A stretch of 64,000 bases of DNA, taken from Klebsiella pneumoniae. GTDB lineage: Bacteria; Myxococcota_A; UBA796; SXON01. Position numbers and translations under genes: made by a program. Position 1 is the first letter of the stretch; each line of letters begins with the position of its first letter. The stretch is from NCBI GenBank assembly GCA_945862325.1, contig CAMAXZ010000020.1, positions 1 through 64,000 of the forward strand, read 5' to 3'. The notes below the pieces were generated by a model. It had not been told where the DNA came from. It searched no databases and saw nothing but the letters and a program-made list of their open reading frames with translations. Of this stretch, positions 59,544 through 64,000 are shown piece after piece.

Positions 59544-60880
59544 TCGCCCTGCTCCTCGCCACCGCGTGCGTGCGCGCGGAGCCCCGGCCGAACGTGCTGT
59601 GGGTCACCCTCGACACCGTGGGGGCGCAGCACCTCGCGTTGTACGGGGGCCCTGCCGCCACGCCGACGGTCGCGTCGCTCGGCGGGCGCGTGTTCGAGCG
59701 CGCGTTCACGCACTTCCCCGAAACCGCGGTCTCGCACTGGGCGATGTTCACCGGGGCGGTGCCGGAGGTGCACGGCGACGTCGGACGCTACGGAGACTCG
59801 ACCTTCACCGGCCCGACCGTGGCCGAGGCGTTGGGCGCGGCCGGCTACGACACCGCCGCCTTCATCGGCGGGATCACCCTGCAGGCGCACGCGTGCGGTC
59901 TGCAACGCGGGTTCGACACCTACGACGACCGCTTCGCCGGCGAGACCCGCCCGGCGGCGCAGGTGGTCGCGGCGGCGGACGCCTGGATCGACGGGCGCGA
60001 TCGCCCCTGGTTCGCGTTCGTCCACCTCTTCGACGCGCACTTCCCGTACGAGCCGGCGAATCCGCGCCGGTACGACCCCGACTACGTGGGCTCGTTCGAC
60101 GGCACCGACCGTACCCTGCGCCCCCATCGCGACTTCGGCGCCCCGCTGCCCGAGCGGGACCTCGCCCACGTCGCCGCGCTCCACCACGCGGAGATCACCG
60201 AGCTGGACGCCGCGTTGGCGCCGTTGCTCGGGGCGATCGACGACACGACGGTCGTGATCGTCACCGCGGATCACGGCGAGTCCTTCGGCCACGGGTACCT
60301 CTTCAACCACCGGGCGTCCCTGTACGACGAGGTGCTCCACGTACCGCTGGTGGTCCGCGCCGCGGGGCTCGCCCCCGGCCGGGACACGCGGCTCGTCGCC
60401 TCCACGGACCTCGCGCCCACCGTGCTGGACCTCGTCGGGCTGTCCGCGCCGTCGTCGATGATGGGCGGCACGCTCCTGGCGCCGCCGTCTCGCGTCGGGC
60501 TCGTGGCCCGGACCGACGCCGCGCTACCGCCGTCCTGGGTCGCGGCGCGGAGCGCGACCCACAAGGCGATCTGGCCGCTGGAACCCGCTGGAGATGGCCT
60601 GGGGTTCGACATCGTGGCCGACCCTGCGGAGGCGCGCGCGACCGCGCCGGAGCCGACGCTCATGGACGTCCGGCGGTCCCACGAGGCCGCGGTCGGCCGG
60701 ATGTCGAGGTGGACGCGGCCGATCGAGCACGCCCGCTCCGTGGGCGGGTCGGAGGCGGAGCGGCTCGAGGCGCTCGGCTACGTCAGCCCCACGGCGCGCC
60801 CGGCCCCGCCCCACCCGGCGCCGCCCCACCCGGCGCCGCCCCACCCGGCGCCCCCCGCCACGGCGGGTGGTCCCCGATGA
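59540..60880 (+). CDS. Sulfatase-fold lipoprotein with Thr at the formylglycine position
   Basis: A 446-residue exported protein with signal MIALLLATACVRAE (lipid Cys10). Sulfatase-type metal motifs are present: NVLWVTLDTVGAQHLALYG, HLFDAHFPY and VIVTADHGESFGHG. Where sulfatases have CxPSR before the LTG helix, this reads TAVSHWAMFTG, so the nucleophile is Thr rather than a formylglycine Cys. That resembles phosphoglycerol or phosphoethanolamine transferases of the same superfamily. ERLEALGYV near the end is the group's C-terminal motif, followed by tandem PPHPA repeats. It is coupled by ATGA to the next gene. Confidence 0.75.
   Translation: MIALLLATACVRAEPRPNVLWVTLDTVGAQHLALYGGPAATPTVASLGGRVFERAFTHFPETAVSHWAMFTGAVPEVHGDVGRYGDSTFTGPTVAEALGAAGYDTAAFIGGITLQAHACGLQRGFDTYDDRFAGETRPAAQVVAAADAWIDGRDRPWFAFVHLFDAHFPYEPANPRRYDPDYVGSFDGTDRTLRPHRDFGAPLPERDLAHVAALHHAEITELDAALAPLLGAIDDTTVVIVTADHGESFGHGYLFNHRASLYDEVLHVPLVVRAAGLAPGRDTRLVASTDLAPTVLDLVGLSAPSSMMGGTLLAPPSRVGLVARTDAALPPSWVAARSATHKAIWPLEPAGDGLGFDIVADPAEARATAPEPTLMDVRRSHEAAVGRMSRWTRPIEHARSVGGSEAERLEALGYVSPTARPAPPHPAPPHPAPPHPAPPATAGGPR
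60806..60850. repeat. Three perfect 15-bp tandem repeats
   Basis: CCGCCCCACCCGGCG occurs three times without mismatch. It encodes the Pro-Pro-His-Pro-Ala units at the C-terminus of the sulfatase-fold protein. Being a multiple of three it keeps frame when copy number changes. Confidence 0.9.
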
Positions 60881-62205
60881 TCGCCACGGCCGTGTCGCTC
60901 CTCCTCGGCGCGTGCGCCGACACCACGGCGCCCCCGGCGCCGGCCGCACCGTCGGCGTCGCCCGGTCCCACGGGACCGCAAGGGCCACCGCCCATGGGGC
61001 CGCCGCTCGGGCCGCCGCCGTTGGGGCCGCCGCCGACGGGGTCGGGAGCCGCGCTCCAGGACCCTACGGGATACCCGGCTTTTCACGCGACACCGCCTCC
61101 GCCCGGACGGGCCCCCGAGGCCGCCCCCCGGATTGCCCCGGCGATCGCCGTGGCCGACGCGCCGCTCGGGGGGTTTCGGCCACAGATCGACGTCGGCCCC
61201 GACGGCACCCGCCACGTCGTGTACTACACACACGAACAAGCCGCCGACATCCTTTGGTATCGAACGAGTCGCGACGGGCGGGCCTGGTCGGCGCCCGAGC
61301 AGGTGAGCGGGTCGGACGGTCGAAACTGGGGGCCGGACCTCGTGGTCCGCGACGACGGGCGCGTGTTCGTGGTGTGGGATCGTGCGGAGCCCGACATGCG
61401 CGCGCGCGGATGGATCCGCGAGCGCGGACCGGAGGGCTGGGCGGAGCCGATCGCCCTCACGGAGGATGGGGCCTACGAGGTCGGTTCGGGCCACATCGCC
61501 GTGGTCGGCGACGACGTCGTCTACGTGTACATCGGCAAGCCGCTCGGCATGCAGCACCGCTTCCGCGCGTTCTGGCGCTGGCGACGCGACGGGCGGTGGT
61601 CGGCGCCGGAGGCCTTCAGCGACGGGCGCTCCGACGCGTGGCACACCAATGTCCAGGCGCGGCCGGACGGCTCGGTGCTCGCGGGCTACGACCTCGGCAA
61701 TGGCGGCAGCGAGACGACGACCTACGTGGTCGATGGTCGCGACGGGCGCTTCGGTCCGCCGGAGGACGTCAGCGCCACGAGCCGCCCCGGCGAACGGGTG
61801 CACTTCGCGTTCCATCCCGGCGGGGGCGACTGGCTCGCGTGGTTCCACAAGGTGCGCGGCCTGCCGTTGCACGTGTACGCGCGCGGGGGCCGGCCCGGGG
61901 CGTGGTCGGCCGTAGACGAGCTCAGCGCCGGGTACGGCGGCTACCACTACGACCCATTCCTCACGATGGCGCCGAACGGCACGCTCGCCGCCGTGTGGGG
62001 CTGGGACGGCGGCGACACGGCGGAGCTCGTGTACAGCGTGCGACGCGACGCGGGGTGGTCGGCCCCCATGCGTGCGGCCGCGCTCGACGACGGCAAGCCA
62101 GAGCTGCCGTCCATGGACGTCGACGCCGCCGGGCGCTTTCACGTGGTGTGGGCCAACGGGGTCCGCGGGCGTACACGGGTCTGGTACACCACGATCGATC
62201 CGTGA
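60877..62205 (+). CDS. BNR/sialidase-like propeller lipoprotein
   Basis: A 442-residue lipoprotein (signal MIATAVSLLLGACADT, Cys13) with a Pro/Gly-rich collagen-like linker, then a six-bladed type propeller. Asp-box-like and W-S-A-P blade signatures recur: YRTSRDGRAWSAPEQVSG, WRWRRDGRWSAPEAF, GRPGAWSAVDEL and SVRRDAGWSAPMR. FRPQIDVGPDGTRHVVYYT opens it. The catalytic Arg triad and Tyr/Glu of true sialidases cannot be assigned. It probably binds sugars or is structural. The ATGA overlap couples it to the sulfatase-fold gene. Confidence 0.7.
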   Translation: MIATAVSLLLGACADTTAPPAPAAPSASPGPTGPQGPPPMGPPLGPPPLGPPPTGSGAALQDPTGYPAFHATPPPPGRAPEAAPRIAPAIAVADAPLGGFRPQIDVGPDGTRHVVYYTHEQAADILWYRTSRDGRAWSAPEQVSGSDGRNWGPDLVVRDDGRVFVVWDRAEPDMRARGWIRERGPEGWAEPIALTEDGAYEVGSGHIAVVGDDVVYVYIGKPLGMQHRFRAFWRWRRDGRWSAPEAFSDGRSDAWHTNVQARPDGSVLAGYDLGNGGSETTTYVVDGRDGRFGPPEDVSATSRPGERVHFAFHPGGGDWLAWFHKVRGLPLHVYARGGRPGAWSAVDELSAGYGGYHYDPFLTMAPNGTLAAVWGWDGGDTAELVYSVRRDAGWSAPMRAAALDDGKPELPSMDVDAAGRFHVVWANGVRGRTRVWYTTIDP

Positions 62206-62266
62206 GCCGCGCGTCCGCAGCGTGCGCGCCCGTGGCGGCCCGTGGTACTCTGCGCGCGGAGGTTCC

Positions 62267-62998
62267 ATGCTGACGCTGACCTTGTTCCTCGGCTACGCCC
62301 TGACCGCCTGCGCCCCCCCCGATTGCGCCGAGGGGACCGGCCGCGCCAACGACGGCAACTGTTACCCCCTCGCCGACACCGACTCCGACGACACGGGCAC
62401 CGACGGCGACGCCGACACGGACACCGACTCGGACACCGACGCCGACACCGACGCCGACACCGACACCGACACGGACTCGGACACCGACTCGGACACCGAC
62501 TCCGACACGGACACCGACACGGGCCCCGACACCGACACCGGCCCCGACACCGACACGGGGCCCGACACCGACACGGGGCCCGACACCGACACCGGCCCCG
62601 ACACGGACACCGGCCCCGACACCGACACCGGCCCCGACACCGACACCGGCCCCGACACCGACACGAGCGCTTCGGCGACGTTCGAAGGCACGTTGACGGT
62701 CGACCGTGCGGTCGCGAGCGGCGCGCAGTGTCGTATCGTCGGGTACGCCGCCGACCCCACGAGCGGCACGATCTCGATCTTCGGCAGCGAAGAGGTCACC
62801 TGCCCGACCTCCGCGGGCAGCCCGCAGTCGTTCAGCGCGGCGATCCCGATCGGCAGCACCGGCACCGTGAACGTCTGGCTCTACGCGGCGATCAACGAAG
62901 GCTCGACCATCACCGAAGGGGTGGCCGACACCGCGCCGGTCTCCGCCGCCGCCGGCGACACGGTGACGGGCGTCACCTTCTCGGTCGACCTTCCCTGA
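62267..62998 (+). CDS. Asp-Thr repeat lipoprotein with small C-terminal domain
   Basis: A 243-residue lipoprotein with signal [18 protein letters not shown] (Cys15), then about 95 residues of Asp-Thr pairs with Ser, Ala and Gly-Pro interruptions. A C-terminal beta domain of about 100 residues follows ([59 protein letters not shown]), resembling a prealbumin-like or carboxypeptidase regulatory-type sandwich. The extended acidic linker would lift the domain off the membrane. GGAGG Shine-Dalgarno four bases before the ATG. Confidence 0.75.
   Translation: MLTLTLFLGYALTACAPPDCAEGTGRANDGNCYPLADTDSDDTGTDGDADTDTDSDTDADTDADTDTDTDSDTDSDTDSDTDTDTGPDTDTGPDTDTGPDTDTGPDTDTGPDTDTGPDTDTGPDTDTGPDTDTSASATFEGTLTVDRAVASGAQCRIVGYAADPTSGTISIFGSEEVTCPTSAGSPQSFSAAIPIGSTGTVNVWLYAAINEGSTITEGVADTAPVSAAAGDTVTGVTFSVDLP
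62374..62665. repeat. Longest Asp-Thr-coding hexanucleotide array
   Basis: About 290 bases of GACACC/GACACG units, first with GACTCG or GACGCC interruptions, then twelve-base GGCCCCGACACC-type periods coding Gly-Pro-Asp-Thr-Asp-Thr. It is the longest low-complexity tract in the window and stays in frame with the lipoprotein. Confidence 0.9.
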
Positions 62999-64000
62999 AG
63001 CCGACGTGGCGCGCGCGGCTCCTGGTCGCGGGCGCGCTGCTCGCCTGCGGGTGTGACCCGCAGGCGCAACCGGAAGCGGCCGTTCGACCTGAGCTCCCGG
63101 GGGCACCCGCGCGCCCGGGCCCGCCGCCCCCCGCGGCGCGCGCGGCGGCCGAGGCGCTCGTGGCCGCCGAGGACCTGGCGTCGAGCTGGTCCCCTCGACT
63201 CGACGTCCCCGTACCCACCCTGGCGGACGCTGCCTTCTGCCCCGACGCCGACCAGGACGGGTCACGCGACGCGTGGCTGTGCCCCGCCACCGGGGACGAC
63301 TGCGACGACGCCGACCCTCGCGTGACCCCGAACACCGAGCGCTGGGTGCCCCCGGGCCCGTTCCTGATGGGATCGGCGTCGACCCAGGCCGGACGTGACG
63401 AAGCGCCGGTGCACGTGGTGCACCTCAGCGGCTACTGCCTCGATCGCCGGGAGCGGGCCCGAGACGGCGCGCTGCTACAGGGCGTGACGCTCGACGAAGC
63501 CGTGACGACCTGCGCGGCCGAGGGGAAGCGCCTGCCCACCGAAGCCGAGTGGGAGAAGGCGGCGCGCGGCGGCTGCGAGCACGCCGGCGATCCCACCCGG
63601 TGCGACGCCGCGGATCTGCGCGCCTACCCTTGGGGCGCCGCGGCGCCCAACTGCGCGCGCGCGAATCACCGGACCGCGGCCCACGGCGCCCCCCGGCCGT
63701 GCGAAGCCGGCGCGGACACCGCCGCCCGCAACGCCGGGCCGTACGGGCACGAGGAGATGGCGGGGAACCTCTGGGAGTGGGTGTCCGACCGGTACCATCC
63801 GGCGGTGTACACCGAAGCGGCGCGCCACGACCCGGCGGGCCCGCGCGAGGGCGACCTGGGCGTGCTGCGCGGCGGCGCCTGGGACACGTTCCCCACGAAC
63901 ATGCGGGTGTCCAATCGGTTCACGTCGGCGCTCGGCGGCTCGGCGACGGGCGTTCGGTGCGCGCGCGCGCGACATCCGCTGCGTCCCGACGACGTGGCCC
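62995..64000 (+). CDS. FGE-sulfatase (SUMF1) family lipoprotein, CTG start, truncated by window end
   Basis: No ATG, GTG or TTG precedes the conserved part, but CTG 62995-62997 overlaps the previous TGA (CTGA). Read from it, the protein begins with a perfect lipoprotein signal: (M)[21 protein letters not shown] MopE-like unit (GDDCDDADPRVTPN) leads to an FGE-sulfatase domain: WVPPGPFLMGSAS, RLPTEAEWEKAARGG, AGNLWEWVSDRYH, RGGAWDTFPTNMRVSNRF and GVRCAR. Such domains are related to formylglycine-generating enzyme, but many bind sugars or act as scaffolds. It is open to the window end, so the C-terminus is unknown. Confidence 0.75.
   Translation, partial: MKPTWRARLLVAGALLACGCDPQAQPEAAVRPELPGAPARPGPPPPAARAAAEALVAAEDLASSWSPRLDVPVPTLADAAFCPDADQDGSRDAWLCPATGDDCDDADPRVTPNTERWVPPGPFLMGSASTQAGRDEAPVHVVHLSGYCLDRRERARDGALLQGVTLDEAVTTCAAEGKRLPTEAEWEKAARGGCEHAGDPTRCDAADLRAYPWGAAAPNCARANHRTAAHGAPRPCEAGADTAARNAGPYGHEEMAGNLWEWVSDRYHPAVYTEAARHDPAGPREGDLGVLRGGAWDTFPTNMRVSNRFTSALGGSATGVRCARARHPLRPDDVA

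Overview
The window is very GC-rich, densely coding bacterial DNA with no gene-free stretch over 300 bases. The longest gaps are 277 bases (56255-56531) and 187 bases (4136-4322). I saw no rRNA or tRNA gene, insertion sequence, phage gene or CRISPR array. Many predicted lipoproteins, Asp-Thr repeat linkers, MopE-like Asp/Cys repeats joined to FG-GAP propellers, a MYXO-CTERM-like tail, pseudo-receiver/J-domain proteins and GTG starts with ATGA/GTGA overlaps all suggest a Myxococcota-like (former deltaproteobacterial) chromosome. That placement is inference.

Layout. 1-8.1 kb: a partial hemD diverging from hemB, a hotdog protein, a DEAD-box helicase, a small basic protein, a GlnRS with a C-terminal YqeY-like tail, and a secreted GH18 protein. 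8.1-18.7 kb: the most unusual stretch. It holds a methyltransferase fused to a condensation-like domain, a SAH-hydrolase-like protein, a stand-alone amino-acid adenylation enzyme, a GNAT-like protein, a free carrier protein, a SbnA/SbnB-like pair expected to make L-2,3-diaminopropionate, and a hotdog thioesterase, with a 2OG-Fe(II) oxygenase alongside. I read this as a compact natural-product or modified-amino-acid pathway not matching any cluster I know. 20-27.5 kb: SixA-like phosphatase diverging from an aldo/keto reductase-kinase-HAD triple fusion, a lipoprotein methyltransferase, and a divergent Hsp70 with a membrane J-like partner. 27.5-37.5 kb: cell-surface genes: Asp-Thr lipoproteins with a five-haem cytochrome, a 1162-residue MopE/FG-GAP lipoprotein, an inner-membrane phosphodiesterase-like protein and a GH-A hydrolase. 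37.6-42 kb: GST, fused branched-chain 2-oxoacid dehydrogenase E1, FabD-like acyltransferase, HD hydrolase. 42-43 kb: ArsR-thioredoxin-rhodanese operon. 43-47 kb: TMTC-like membrane protein and an ECF sigma/anti-sigma operon. 47-54.6 kb: PolA, isovaleryl-CoA dehydrogenase-like enzyme, pseudo-receiver/PATAN/J/TPR protein, thioredoxin, MreB. 54.7-64 kb: PpiD/SurA-like chaperone, alpha/beta hydrolase lacking its nucleophile, SppA, a sulfatase-fold protein, a BNR-type lipoprotein, an Asp-Thr lipoprotein and a truncated FGE-type lipoprotein that seems to start at CTG.

Two expression habits recur. First genes of transcription units often carry a TAG/TAA-type box whose TA lies 11-14 bases before a start codon with no Shine-Dalgarno, as expected for a -10 box and leaderless mRNA. 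Genes inside operons overlap by 1-4 bases. Where a Shine-Dalgarno is visible, the TA box lies 18-34 bases upstream.
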